Origin: Flavobacteriales bacterium UBA1531
Lineage (GTDB): Bacteria; Bacteroidota; Bacteroidia; Flavobacteriales_D; Sanyastnellaceae
Assembly (NCBI GenBank): GCA_002323795.1
Contig: DCPZ01000008.1
Coordinates: forward strand, 10,961-74,960
Direction of reading: 5' to 3'
Length of the DNA: 64,000 bases
How positions within the stretch are numbered: the stretch's first letter is position 1; each line of letters starts with the position of its first letter. The position numbers were made by a program, and so were the translations under genes. Positions 35,910-44,742 of the stretch are shown here, piece by piece. The notes beneath the pieces were generated by a model. That model made no database searches. It saw only the letters and a program-made list of their open reading frames with translations, and had not been told where the DNA came from.

Positions 35910-37856
35910 TTAAGCAGATCGCATCGTTTGGCTGGTTGGCTTTGAGACAGACACCAATTCCTCAGCTGTTGAGACAATAGCCGCTGCATCGTAACCGTTT
36001 TCAGCATAGAGCTGAGCTTGTGTCCCGTGCTCTACATAATGATCGCCTAAGCCAAGTCGTTTGACGTAAGCTTGATATCCGTTGTCCCCCATGAACTCTG
36101 TGACAGCGCTGCCAAATCCACCCATGAGACAGCCATCCTCAATGGTGATGACCGCGTTGAATTTCCCGAAAATCTCGTGGAGCATAATCTCGTCGAGCGG
36201 TTTTACGAAGCGCATGTCGTAGTGTGCTGCGGAAATCCCTTGCCTTTCCAAAGTCTCGATGGCTTCAGTTGCTTGAGAACCGATCGCACCAATGCTCAAA
36301 ATGGCGATGTCATCGCCTGATTTGATTTTCCGTCCTTGACCAATTTGGATGGCCTTGAAAGGCTGTCGCCAGTCTACAATTGTGCCAGTGCCTCTGGGAT
36401 AACGGATTGAAAATGGGCCACTTTGCATTTCCGCAGCAGTGTACATCATGTTTCTCAACTCCACTTCATCCATGGGAGCGGCGACCACCATATTGGGAAC
36501 ACATCGCATGTATGCCATATCAAAGGCTCCGTGATGTGTGGGGCCATCGGCTCCTACCAAACCGCCTCGGTCAAGGCAGAACACAACGTGTAGGTTTTGG
36601 GTCGCAACATCATGCACGACTTGATCGTAAGCGCGTTGCATGAAACTGGAATAGATGTTGCAAAATGGCACCTTTCCTTGCGTTGCCATGCCAGCGCTAA
36701 ATGTCACAGCGTGCTGCTCTGCGATGCCTACATCAAACGCTCGGTCGGGCATCGCCTCGAGCATGTACTTCAGGCTGCAACCAGAAGGCATAGCAGGTGT
36801 GACTCCAACGATACGTTCGTTTTTTTGGGCGAGTTCGATGATGGAGTGGCCAAAGACGTCCTGGAATTTTGGTGGTTGGGGCTGGGTCGAAGCTGATTTG
36901 ACAATTTCGCCTGTATCCTTATTGAACAAACCGGGAGCGTGCCATTTTGTTGGACTTCCCATCTCTGCTGGTTTGTAACCCTTGCCTTTCACAGTTACGC
37001 AGTGTAGTAGCTTGGGCCCCGGAATGTCCTTAATATCTTCTAAGATTTGAGCCAAGTGCTCCACGTCGTGTCCATCGACTGGACCGAAGTATCGAAAATT
37101 TAACGACTCGAACAGGTTCGATTGTTTCAAAAGGGCTGACTTCATCGCAACTTCAATCTTGTGAGCAACTGCTTGCGCATTCGGACCAAATTTTGAAATT
37201 CGACCGAGCAAATGCCAGACTTCATCTTTGGCTTTGTTGTAGGCCTTCGAAGTGGTGATGTCAGTCAGGTACTCCTTCAATGCCCCGACATTTGGGTCGA
37301 TGGACATGCAATTGTCATTCAAAATGACCAACATATTTGTGTCCTCTGCTCCACCGTGGTTGAGGCCTTCAAATGCTAGTCCTGCAGTCATGGCTCCGTC
37401 ACCAATGACTGCAATGTGTTGCCGCTTCTGATCACCTTTTAGTTTGCTCGCAACAGCCATACCTAGAGCTGCAGAGATGGATGTTGAGCTGTGTCCAACA
37501 CCAAAGGTGTCATACTCGCTTTCTGTTCGCTTTGGAAACCCACTCAGGCCTTTGTACTCTCGATTGGTGTGAAATTTTTCACGACGTCCAGTCAAGATCT
37601 TGTGCCCGTAAGCTTGGTGACCTACATCCCAAACGATTTGGTCATCGGGCGTGTTGAACACATAGTGAAGAGCCACAGTGAGTTCGACCACTCCGAGGCT
37701 CGCTCCAAAATGTCCTCCTTTTTCGGACACCACGTCAACAATGAATTGCCGCAGTTCATCACAGATTACGGGCAAGTCGGTGTTTTGAAAAAGTTGACGA
37801 AGATCTTCCGGCGTTTTGATGCGGGAAAGGTGTGGGCCTGCTGGATAATGACTCAT
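35910..37856 (-). CDS. dxs: 1-deoxy-D-xylulose-5-phosphate synthase
   Basis: First enzyme of the MEP isoprenoid pathway, condensing pyruvate and glyceraldehyde-3-phosphate with thiamine diphosphate. The 648-residue protein has the ThDP-binding VIGDGAMTAGLAFEGLN near residue 150, a pyrimidine-domain VGIAEQHAVTFSAGMA near 370 and a C-terminal transketolase domain with EDGCLMGGFGSAV. The start is ATG 37856, with a -7 box 35 bases upstream. With ispG at 20-22 kb it shows this organism uses the MEP route. Confidence 0.96.
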   Translation of the reverse strand: MSHYPAGPHLSRIKTPEDLRQLFQNTDLPVICDELRQFIVDVVSEKGGHFGASLGVVELTVALHYVFNTPDDQIVWDVGHQAYGHKILTGRREKFHTNREYKGLSGFPKRTESEYDTFGVGHSSTSISAALGMAVASKLKGDQKRQHIAVIGDGAMTAGLAFEGLNHGGAEDTNMLVILNDNCMSIDPNVGALKEYLTDITTSKAYNKAKDEVWHLLGRISKFGPNAQAVAHKIEVAMKSALLKQSNLFESLNFRYFGPVDGHDVEHLAQILEDIKDIPGPKLLHCVTVKGKGYKPAEMGSPTKWHAPGLFNKDTGEIVKSASTQPQPPKFQDVFGHSIIELAQKNERIVGVTPAMPSGCSLKYMLEAMPDRAFDVGIAEQHAVTFSAGMATQGKVPFCNIYSSFMQRAYDQVVHDVATQNLHVVFCLDRGGLVGADGPTHHGAFDMAYMRCVPNMVVAAPMDEVELRNMMYTAAEMQSGPFSIRYPRGTGTIVDWRQPFKAIQIGQGRKIKSGDDIAILSIGAIGSQATEAIETLERQGISAAHYDMRFVKPLDEIMLHEIFGKFNAVITIEDGCLMGGFGSAVTEFMGDNGYQAYVKRLGLGDHYVEHGTQAQLYAENGYDAAAIVSTAEELVSVSKPTSQTMRSA

Positions 37857-37891
37857 GGTTGGAAGGTCTTATTGCTCCTGTGCAACGTCAA

Positions 37892-37899
37892 CAAAATTA
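37892..37899 (-). promoter_or_regulatory. -7 box of dxs promoter
   Basis: TAATTTTG on the minus strand, a perfect match, in the 124-base gap between purQ and dxs. It predicts a leader of about 31 bases. Confidence 0.55.
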
Positions 37900-37980
37900 A
37901 AGCCATTGATGTTCAGTTCAGATCAATACAAATAGAACTTTTCCGAGTCTGCAGCCCCTTTATACTCAATTGGGCCCCTT

Positions 37981-38673
37981 TCATGCTTTAATCAGTGCCG
38001 CTAATCCCGATAAAATTGCGGCTCCATCCGTGTTTCCAAGGTCACTACTTGCGGCACGTTCTGGGTGCGGCATCATGCCGAAGACATTCATGCCTTCATT
38101 GGCTATACCTGCGATGTTGTCGACGGACCCATTTGGGTTTGACCAAGGATTCACTTTTCCGTTTTCATCGCAGTAGCGAAATAGGATTTGATCCTGATCT
38201 TGAAGCTTTTGTAGACCGTCATGATCGATGAAGTAATTGCCTTCGCCGTGAGCGATGGGAATGGTCAGGGCATCATTTACATCGAGTTCCCGCGAAAGGC
38301 AGGCCTTGCGTGAGACCGCTTTGAGTTGGACGTTGCGGCAGATGAACTTTCGGCTTTCATTGTGAAGCAAGGCCCCAGGGAGAAGACCAGATTCGCAAAG
38401 GATCTGAAAACCATTGCAAACGCCAAAGACCCGACCTCCTTTTTTGGCATGTGCTACAATCGATTCCATGATGGGTGAAAAGCGTGCGATGGCTCCGCTG
38501 CGGAGGTAATCACCATAGCTGAAACCGCCCGGTAGAATCACAACCTCGGCGCCTTCTAAGTCTCTACTTTTGTGCCAAAGTTGGACAACATCGAACTGCA
38601 AGTCATGTTCCATCGCGTAAACCATATCCATATCGCAATTGGAACCCGGGAAAGTGACTACTCCTATTTTCAT
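37981..38673 (-). CDS. purQ: Phosphoribosylformylglycinamidine synthase subunit PurQ
   Basis: Glutaminase subunit of the small-type FGAM synthase in purine synthesis. The 230-residue class I amidotransferase has the nucleophile in FGVCNGFQILCE, the oxyanion segment LPGGFSYGDYLRSG near residue 52 and the catalytic His-Glu in MMPHPERA. HGEGNYF is also typical. The matching PurL and PurS are not in the window; purD is 1.3 kb away on the same strand. DUF6427 lies just upstream on the same strand. Confidence 0.95.
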   Translation of the reverse strand: MKIGVVTFPGSNCDMDMVYAMEHDLQFDVVQLWHKSRDLEGAEVVILPGGFSYGDYLRSGAIARFSPIMESIVAHAKKGGRVFGVCNGFQILCESGLLPGALLHNESRKFICRNVQLKAVSRKACLSRELDVNDALTIPIAHGEGNYFIDHDGLQKLQDQDQILFRYCDENGKVNPWSNPNGSVDNIAGIANEGMNVFGMMPHPERAASSDLGNTDGAAILSGLAALIKA

Positions 38674-38677
38674 GCTG

Positions 38678-38685
38678 CGAAGTTC
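38678..38685 (-). promoter_or_regulatory. Possible -7 box of purQ, leaderless geometry
   Basis: GAACTTCG on the minus strand ends exactly four bases before the purQ ATG. Two positions differ from TAnnTTTG, but each difference recurs at other genes with the same spacing. Confidence 0.35.
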
Positions 38686-38700
38686 GTTAATTCGATGGCT

Positions 38701-39672
38701 TTATTGGAAGCAACTGAGCCCAAAAACAACCAACAGCGTACCAACAAAAACAATCCACCCTGTGGCATCGAGTGCACTCAACTTGTCGTTTCTGCGATCG
38801 CGTTTTGGTACGAGACTTACGCATAGGAACCCCAGTGCTATGGCGTTGAGAGCGGACCAGTGTGAAATCGCTTGCGACACGGAGTAAATGCCTCTGAATT
38901 CTAAAGGCACAATCCAGCATAGCAAAGTACAAGTAGCCGCGAGTGCAATTAGCACGATGATGGCGTTGTATCGGGCGTTTCTTGTCTTCAGGATGAGCCG
39001 TGGGTTTTCACGGATGAGCATGAATAGCCCCAATATTGCAGGACACCCCATTGCGATTGCACTCCAGTGATTCCCTGTTGTCATAAGATCAGTGGAGACT
39101 GATGCTGAAGAAGGTGCAAATGTGTTCGAGATGAGGTCAAAACTCCAGATGAACTCCGCAACTAGGTAACCGTGAACTAAGCCAAACACCAATAAAATCC
39201 ATTCCCGAAATAGAAAGGGTCTTGCTCGGATTTGGACCAGTATGAGCCCGATCAGAACGCCTAGATTGAGGGGCTGGATGCCCACGGCAAGCCCTGATGC
39301 TAAACCTGCGCGAAACTGGATGCTGCTCGTCGATGGTTGGCGATGCATCCGCAAAGTGTGATCCAATGAAGCACAGATCAGTAGCAGACTGCACCACATT
39401 TGGGCCCCTTCTGATGGAGAGCCCACTGGAATCAAGGCAATCATCCAGGCAACAACGGACCACGCCAAAGCAGCATCGCCTCGTTCGACAAAATTTCTTT
39501 GAACGTATAAGTGATGCGAATATCCCGCCAATGAAAGTAGCCCAATGCCGTAGATGACGAGGGATAAGGCCGATGTCTGTGAAAACCAAATGTGCCAAAG
39601 AATCCCTAGAAAAATAGTGCCAGGAACAATTGACCATGCAATCGGTTGGTTCGAACGGAGGATAGAAATCAA
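38701..39672 (-). CDS. DUF6427-type multi-pass membrane protein
   Basis: A 323-residue hydrophobic protein with roughly nine or ten predicted membrane helices and short loops. It begins MISILRSNQPIAWSI, like flavobacterial DUF6427 proteins. Function is unknown. The start is TTG 39672; no ATG is available before the first helix. It is transcribed towards purQ, 27 bases away. The divergent neighbour encodes a DUF6341-like small protein, the usual partner in flavobacteria. The family call rests on length, topology, N-terminus and gene order. Confidence 0.7.
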   Translation of the reverse strand: MISILRSNQPIAWSIVPGTIFLGILWHIWFSQTSALSLVIYGIGLLSLAGYSHHLYVQRNFVERGDAALAWSVVAWMIALIPVGSPSEGAQMWCSLLLICASLDHTLRMHRQPSTSSIQFRAGLASGLAVGIQPLNLGVLIGLILVQIRARPFLFREWILLVFGLVHGYLVAEFIWSFDLISNTFAPSSASVSTDLMTTGNHWSAIAMGCPAILGLFMLIRENPRLILKTRNARYNAIIVLIALAATCTLLCWIVPLEFRGIYSVSQAISHWSALNAIALGFLCVSLVPKRDRRNDKLSALDATGWIVFVGTLLVVFGLSCFQ

Positions 39673-39680
39673 GGCTTGCT

Positions 39681-39688
39681 TATTTTTG
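39681..39688 (+). promoter_or_regulatory. -7 box before DUF6341-like gene
   Basis: TATTTTTG, a perfect TAnnTTTG match, lies in the 33-base divergent gap and ends 17 bases before ATG 39706. It rules out the longer open frame that starts at 39646. Confidence 0.55.
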
Positions 39689-39705
39689 CATCGAATTTAG
39701 TACTT

Positions 39706-39894
39706 ATGAATACGCAAGAAATCATCACGCCAGTTGCAAAGTTTATCGAATGGACATTTGAAACCGTGCTCGTGCCTATGAGTCCGACTTTCAACTCTGC
39801 CGTCATACTGCTTGGAATTGCAGGGTTGTTGTTTTGGCTCAGACTGCAAAAGAAGTACACCCAAAAGGCCGAAAAAAGCGGCAATTTGGTTTGA
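39706..39894 (+). CDS. Small membrane protein, DUF6341-like
   Basis: A 62-residue protein with one strong transmembrane helix near the middle (FNSAVILLGIAGLLFWLRL) followed by a basic cytoplasmic tail. The N-terminal part, with WTFETVLVPMSP, resembles the DUF6341 proteins found beside DUF6427 and purD in flavobacteria. Function is unknown. Its position between DUF6427 and purD supports the family call, but the protein is too short for certainty. It faces purD tail to tail. Confidence 0.65.
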   Translation: MNTQEIITPVAKFIEWTFETVLVPMSPTFNSAVILLGIAGLLFWLRLQKKYTQKAEKSGNLV

Positions 39895-39945
39895 AATCTC
39901 GAGATCTTCTTCTTTGTTGCAAAGATTCAGCGTTCTAAAGCGGCA

Positions 39946-41232
39946 TCAGGCCAAATCCAATACGTCGGCACCAATGTCTTTTCGGAAATATGCACCTTCG
40001 AATTTGATCTTCTCGACTTTTGCATAGCTTCTTTTCAGAGCGTCTTCGACGGTAGCTCCTCTGCCTGTGACGGCCAGAACACGGCCACCTTTTGTGTAGA
40101 GTTTGCGGCGTGACACTTTGGTTCCCGCGTGGAAAACAACTCCCTCCCAGTTGGGTTCGTCCTCGGCACCTTTGATTTCGAAGTTTGTTTCATAGGCCCC
40201 CGGATATCCATCGCTGGCCATGACAACTGTTGATGCCGCGCGATCATCAATTTCCAAGTCGTATTCAGAGAGCAGTCCGGAGCAGAGGCTTTCGAAAAGA
40301 TGAAGCAAATCACTTTTGATGCGTGGCAGCACCACCTCTGTTTCTGGGTCACCCATGCGGCAGTTGTATTCAATCACGTAAGGATCGCTTCCCACCTTCA
40401 TTAGGCCAAAGAAGACAAAGCCGTGGTAGGGAATTTCATCTTTAGTCAATCCTTTGATGGTTGGAATTATGATTTGATTTAGGGCTTTCTGCTGAAATTC
40501 TTCTGAGAGATAAGGGACAGGTGAAATGGCTCCCATGCCGCCGGTGTTAGGGCCCGTATCACCTTCTCCGATGCGCTTGTAGTCTTTCGCAGATGGCAGA
40601 ATATGATAGCTTTTGCCATCCGTGACTACAAACATGCTCACTTCTTGTCCCGCAAGGAACTCTTCGATAACTACGCGTTTACCGGCTTCCTTGAAAGCTC
40701 CGCCTTTGAGCATGGACTCAAGGGTGTCACAGGCTTCCTGCTTAGATTCCGTAATGATGACTCCTTTTCCGCCAGCCAGCCCATCGGCCTTGATTACATA
40801 TGGCGGGTTGAATGTGTCTAGCGCAGTGATCGCCTCAGCAAGTTGCTCGCTATTAAAGCTTTCATACCGGGCGGTAGGAATGTTATGGCGGTGCATGAAA
40901 GCTTTGGCGAAGTCTTTGCTGCCTTCCAACATGGCACCTTCCTTTTTTGGGCCAACGACCGCAACGTTGGTTTTTCCAGAGGCTTCGAAGTAATCCGCAA
41001 TACCGGCGACAAGAGGGGCTTCTGAACCAACGACAATCAGGTCGATGGCGTGCTTCCGCACGTAGCGTTCCACTGCCGGAAAGTCCATCGCATCAACATC
41101 AGTCATCGTACCCAAATCGTGCATTCCTCCATTGCCAGGAGCAATATGTAGGTTTCGCAACATGGATGATTCACTTAATTTCCAAGCCATCGCGTGCTCG
41201 CGACCACCACCTCCCAACAAAAGTACATTCAT
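39946..41232 (-). CDS. purD: Phosphoribosylamine--glycine ligase
   Basis: GARS, second step of purine synthesis: phosphoribosylamine plus glycine and ATP. The 428-residue ATP-grasp enzyme begins MNVLLLGGGGREHAMAWKL. It has the ATP-loop GLAGGKGVII near residue 150, the NTGGMGAISPVPY block near 230 and the metal-binding EYNCRMGDPE near 290. The start is fixed by a complete promoter whose -7 box ends four bases upstream. It is read away from the glycosyltransferase fusion gene. Confidence 0.96.
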   Translation of the reverse strand: MNVLLLGGGGREHAMAWKLSESSMLRNLHIAPGNGGMHDLGTMTDVDAMDFPAVERYVRKHAIDLIVVGSEAPLVAGIADYFEASGKTNVAVVGPKKEGAMLEGSKDFAKAFMHRHNIPTARYESFNSEQLAEAITALDTFNPPYVIKADGLAGGKGVIITESKQEACDTLESMLKGGAFKEAGKRVVIEEFLAGQEVSMFVVTDGKSYHILPSAKDYKRIGEGDTGPNTGGMGAISPVPYLSEEFQQKALNQIIIPTIKGLTKDEIPYHGFVFFGLMKVGSDPYVIEYNCRMGDPETEVVLPRIKSDLLHLFESLCSGLLSEYDLEIDDRAASTVVMASDGYPGAYETNFEIKGAEDEPNWEGVVFHAGTKVSRRKLYTKGGRVLAVTGRGATVEDALKRSYAKVEKIKFEGAYFRKDIGADVLDLA

Positions 41233-41236
41233 GCAG

Positions 41237-41267
41237 CAAAATTAATGGGTCTCGAGGCGTACACAAA
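41237..41267 (-). promoter_or_regulatory. Complete purD promoter (-33 and -7), leaderless geometry
   Basis: On the minus strand TTTG at 41267-41264, a 19-base spacer, then TAATTTTG at 41244-41237. This is the full Bacteroidota consensus with ideal spacing. Only four bases separate the box from the purD ATG. Confidence 0.75.
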
Positions 41268-41332
41268 GAATCGTTAGAAACTTCATGTATGCTCGCAGTA
41301 ACTTGCAAGGAATTCGACCGTTAGTGCCTCAC

Positions 41333-43123
41333 ATGAATCAACCTTTTTTATCTGCCGTCGTCATAGCCTTCAATGAATCTCAGAACATCGAGCGATGTTT
41401 GAAGTCTTTGCAGGCCATTGCTGATGAGATTTTAGTTGTAGACTCCGGATCAACGGACGATACGGTGTCCAAAAGTGAGGCTCTTGGCGCGCGGGTTTTG
41501 CACCATGCCTTCGAAGGGCATATCGAACAGAAAAATTGGGCGGCGGAGCAGGCATTGGGCCGGTGGCTTATATCCTTGGATGCGGATGAAAGTTTGAGCG
41601 CAGAGCTGGCATTGTCACTGCAGGCATGGAAAAGCAAAGCGCCGGAAAATTTTGGTTACCGTCTCAATCGTTTGACATCCTATTGTGGTCATTGGGTGCG
41701 TCACGGGGGGTGGTACCCAGATCAAAAGCTGCGCCTTTGGCAAAAAGGGAAGGCTTATTGGACAGGTGAAAATCCACATGATCGATTGGAATTGATTGAA
41801 GACAAGCCTTCAGGTTATTTGGAGGGTGATTTGTTGCACCACTCGTATCATTCGGTTGATGACCATATTCGTCAAATTGAATATTTCTCGGACATTGCAG
41901 CGGTTCATTACACGGGACCTTTTTGGTTGACAAGTCGCGGGATTCGTCCATTCAAACGTGTATTTCAATGGTCCAAGAATGCACTCTTACGAGGAGGGTG
42001 GCGCGATGGACGGACGGGCTTGATAATCGCCAAGTATAGCGCTCTTGCTACCGAAAAGAAATATGAAAAAGCACGCCGCTATCGGCTTTCAAAGCGGCTG
42101 CTCAAAGCTCATGGAAAGTCCAATGTTGAACGTGTGCTGGTATGCCGGACAGATGCCATTGGGGACGCTGTTTTGACGCTCCCGATTGCAAGCTGGATCA
42201 AATCATCCAACCCAGATTTGAAGGTTGATTTTTTGGTTCGATCGTATGCGGCTCCTGTCGTTTCGGCGGCAATAGATGTTGACAATGTTGTTGTCTGGGG
42301 CACGGATATGCCGCCGGATTTATCCGTTTATGATGCTGCGATCGTGGCGTTCCCCGATGTAGAAGTCGTCAGGTTTCTTCACAATCAGGGCGTTGCGATT
42401 GTTGTGGGCACATCACGAAGGTGGCCTTTTCAGCGTTGGCTTACGCATCGAAATCGAACTTCCCGAAAGGTTTCAGGCCAGCATGAGGCTTGGCACGGCC
42501 TCGAGTTAGCCAAATCGATGCATCCAGCACCGGGATGGGAATTCCCTGGCTTGCAGCTTCCAGCGTCTTCGAATGAAATGAAGCATTTGGGTCGACTGCG
42601 GCCGAGGCCTTGGTCTGATGAGTGTGTAAGCATCGAGGGTGCGTCTCAATGGTTGATAAAAGGGCGTAAGAATATCATTGTGCATCCGGGGTCTGCGGGC
42701 AGTGCCAATAATTGGACAGTGGGACATTATCTTGAATTGACAGAACGATTGAACTCCATGGGACATCGCGTTTTGTGGACCGGTACTGCTTTTGAATCGA
42801 AGCAACTGAACCTGAATGGCCATTCATTGCCGACCGGTGTGATCGATACCATGGGAAAGATGAACCTTGATCAGCTGTTGGCCATGATTGGCGTGGCAGA
42901 TGGTTTAATTGCTTCCAGCACGGGGCCTCTGCATATGGCAGCGGCCTCAAATACCATGTGTTTGGGTTTGTATGGTCCGAACGCACCGGAATGGCCGCAG
43001 CGTTGGCATCCCTTGGGGCCAAAGGCACATTGGATAACAGCAAAGCGGTTGACCGATGAAGGAGCGCTGGACATTCAAGTGGATGAGGTTCTAGCCTCGA
43101 TGCAAGACGTCTTTAAGGCGTAA
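41333..43123 (+). CDS. GT2-GT9 fusion glycosyltransferase
   Basis: A 596-residue two-domain protein. Residues about 5-240 form a family 2 glycosyltransferase of the WaaE/KdtX type, with LVVDSGSTDDT, the DAD metal motif in SLDADESLSAE, and QKLRLWQKGKAYW. Residues about 262-596 form a family 9, heptosyltransferase-like domain, with VLVCRTDAIGDAVLTLP, HPGSAGSANNW and SSTGPLHMAAA. These are normally separate proteins of LPS core assembly. Both domains look intact. ATG 41333 is preferred to 41285 since it opens the GT2 domain directly. The gene overlaps the convergent O-antigen ligase gene by 11 bases. Sugar specificity is unknown. Confidence 0.85.
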   Translation: MNQPFLSAVVIAFNESQNIERCLKSLQAIADEILVVDSGSTDDTVSKSEALGARVLHHAFEGHIEQKNWAAEQALGRWLISLDADESLSAELALSLQAWKSKAPENFGYRLNRLTSYCGHWVRHGGWYPDQKLRLWQKGKAYWTGENPHDRLELIEDKPSGYLEGDLLHHSYHSVDDHIRQIEYFSDIAAVHYTGPFWLTSRGIRPFKRVFQWSKNALLRGGWRDGRTGLIIAKYSALATEKKYEKARRYRLSKRLLKAHGKSNVERVLVCRTDAIGDAVLTLPIASWIKSSNPDLKVDFLVRSYAAPVVSAAIDVDNVVVWGTDMPPDLSVYDAAIVAFPDVEVVRFLHNQGVAIVVGTSRRWPFQRWLTHRNRTSRKVSGQHEAWHGLELAKSMHPAPGWEFPGLQLPASSNEMKHLGRLRPRPWSDECVSIEGASQWLIKGRKNIIVHPGSAGSANNWTVGHYLELTERLNSMGHRVLWTGTAFESKQLNLNGHSLPTGVIDTMGKMNLDQLLAMIGVADGLIASSTGPLHMAAASNTMCLGLYGPNAPEWPQRWHPLGPKAHWITAKRLTDEGALDIQVDEVLASMQDVFKA

Positions 43124-44732
43124 CGCGCCGGCCAAGCAAGCCAATTAAGAAGCCTGAAAATGTGACGCCAGCTTGGGTCTCTAGGGTGTCCTCCGTGATG
43201 CAGGATATAGCGATGATGAGGCAGGCTAAAACAGCAACTTTGAAAGGGTAGTCCGAGAAGGCTGATCGCGAAACTGCGATGAGGGCGACTAAAATGGTCA
43301 TCCAAAGGAGCATGGATAGAGGACCTCCAGAAATCAGAAATGTGATGTACTGGTTGTGTGGTCTAAGTCGAAATTGTGTGGCCAAGGGAGAGCTGTGCTC
43401 GGAGTAAGAAGCGGCTATCGCTGTGGGGACGTCGCCAGTTCCCACTCCCAAAACCGGTTGGTTTTGAAAAACATAAAAGGCATTTTGTAAGAAAAGAAAT
43501 CGTTGCATGAGCGAATGACCGCTTGGATTCCCTCCATCCAATGCATTCCAGACTTCAAATTTCACAATGTCCCATCGGCGCATCAATCCGTCATGGTTTA
43601 CTTCCAAAATGGTAGGCACACCCGATTCGATTCGATCAATATCTGATTTATCGAGGGCGAAAACTCCCGCCTGATCTTTTGTCAAGTTGAGTGACGTTAG
43701 ATAACGAAGCAAGGTCATCCGCAATTCTTGACCGCGTCTATCGTCTCCTTCAAATGACACGCTGCTGCGTTCATTCCATGCTTCGCTCAATTCGCCCCAA
43801 GCGATGCTTGTCCAAACGTGATGATTGTTTTCACGCATGCACCGATTCGGGTAATGCAGGTAATTCTCACCGTTTGCTGTGGCGACTTTCAAGGCCGTAA
43901 CATCCGGATATCTAGGCCAAAGGCTAGCCCCCGCGAGCATCGCAACGCAAGAGCCCCCAAAGACAATTGCAAGCCCCCACTTTTGAGCAGCCTTTGACAA
44001 TGAATGGTGGTGCGCTTTGATTGAATGTTCGAGACGCGAGAGGGCGAATGCTCCAGAAGCGGATAGCGGCAAAAGGATAGCTCCTGTAATGGATGCGGTT
44101 TTCCAGATGAAAGCAGTGCCTAGTATAGTTATGACAATGACAATGCCCCAAGCTTTTAAGTGACGAGTTTGGAAAGCACGAAGCAGCCACCACGATAAAA
44201 TGAAGGCAATAATCAAGCTAAAACGAATGTGCGAGATGAAAGGGGACCAATCGCGAGCTTCAACAGCTTCGGGATTAGAGCTGCCGGACCAAAGTGCACC
44301 TATGCAGGCTGCGATAACAGAGAATGCCAGCGTGTGCTGTGTCAATTCAAGACCTCTATGCTGCTCCCATCGGCCTGTGATGAGCATCAAAGGAAACGCT
44401 AGAAGGGGCAATTGGATGCGCAGAGATCTCCAACCTTGAACTAAATCGTCTGTCCACAATTGTCCAATCAATTGCCAGAAAAAGAGGCCGACGATAGCCC
44501 AAAGAATTGGCTGTGATTTCCAAAATTTCCAAGACCGACCGCGGAAGATTGGCCCGTTGTACCAACGATCAAGCCCCCAAGCAAGCGCTAGCAAAAACGC
44601 TCCTTGGCTCATGAGAAAATTGGAGAAGGGTAGGGCGAGCGCTGTCACGATCAAAGCCAAGTCGTACGCGCGCTGAACGCGACGTGACCCGGCAGCGCTT
44701 GCTGAATGGAGGTGCTTTGATTCGTTTTCCAT
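43113..44732 (-). CDS. O-antigen ligase family membrane protein
   Basis: A 539-residue inner-membrane protein with about ten hydrophobic helices. A long soluble loop of about 150 residues lies between about 280 and 430. After it comes the Wzy_C-type LRPHNQYITFLISGGP, whose Arg and His are the conserved catalytic region of WaaL-like ligases. It probably transfers or polymerises glycan on undecaprenyl diphosphate at the periplasmic face. WaaL and Wzy cannot be told apart by sequence alone. It starts ten bases after the ctp stop and converges on the GT2-GT9 gene, which may supply its acceptor. Confidence 0.82.
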   Translation of the reverse strand: MENESKHLHSASAAGSRRVQRAYDLALIVTALALPFSNFLMSQGAFLLALAWGLDRWYNGPIFRGRSWKFWKSQPILWAIVGLFFWQLIGQLWTDDLVQGWRSLRIQLPLLAFPLMLITGRWEQHRGLELTQHTLAFSVIAACIGALWSGSSNPEAVEARDWSPFISHIRFSLIIAFILSWWLLRAFQTRHLKAWGIVIVITILGTAFIWKTASITGAILLPLSASGAFALSRLEHSIKAHHHSLSKAAQKWGLAIVFGGSCVAMLAGASLWPRYPDVTALKVATANGENYLHYPNRCMRENNHHVWTSIAWGELSEAWNERSSVSFEGDDRRGQELRMTLLRYLTSLNLTKDQAGVFALDKSDIDRIESGVPTILEVNHDGLMRRWDIVKFEVWNALDGGNPSGHSLMQRFLFLQNAFYVFQNQPVLGVGTGDVPTAIAASYSEHSSPLATQFRLRPHNQYITFLISGGPLSMLLWMTILVALIAVSRSAFSDYPFKVAVLACLIIAISCITEDTLETQAGVTFSGFLIGLLGRRVTP

Positions 44733-44742
44733 CAAGCACTGA

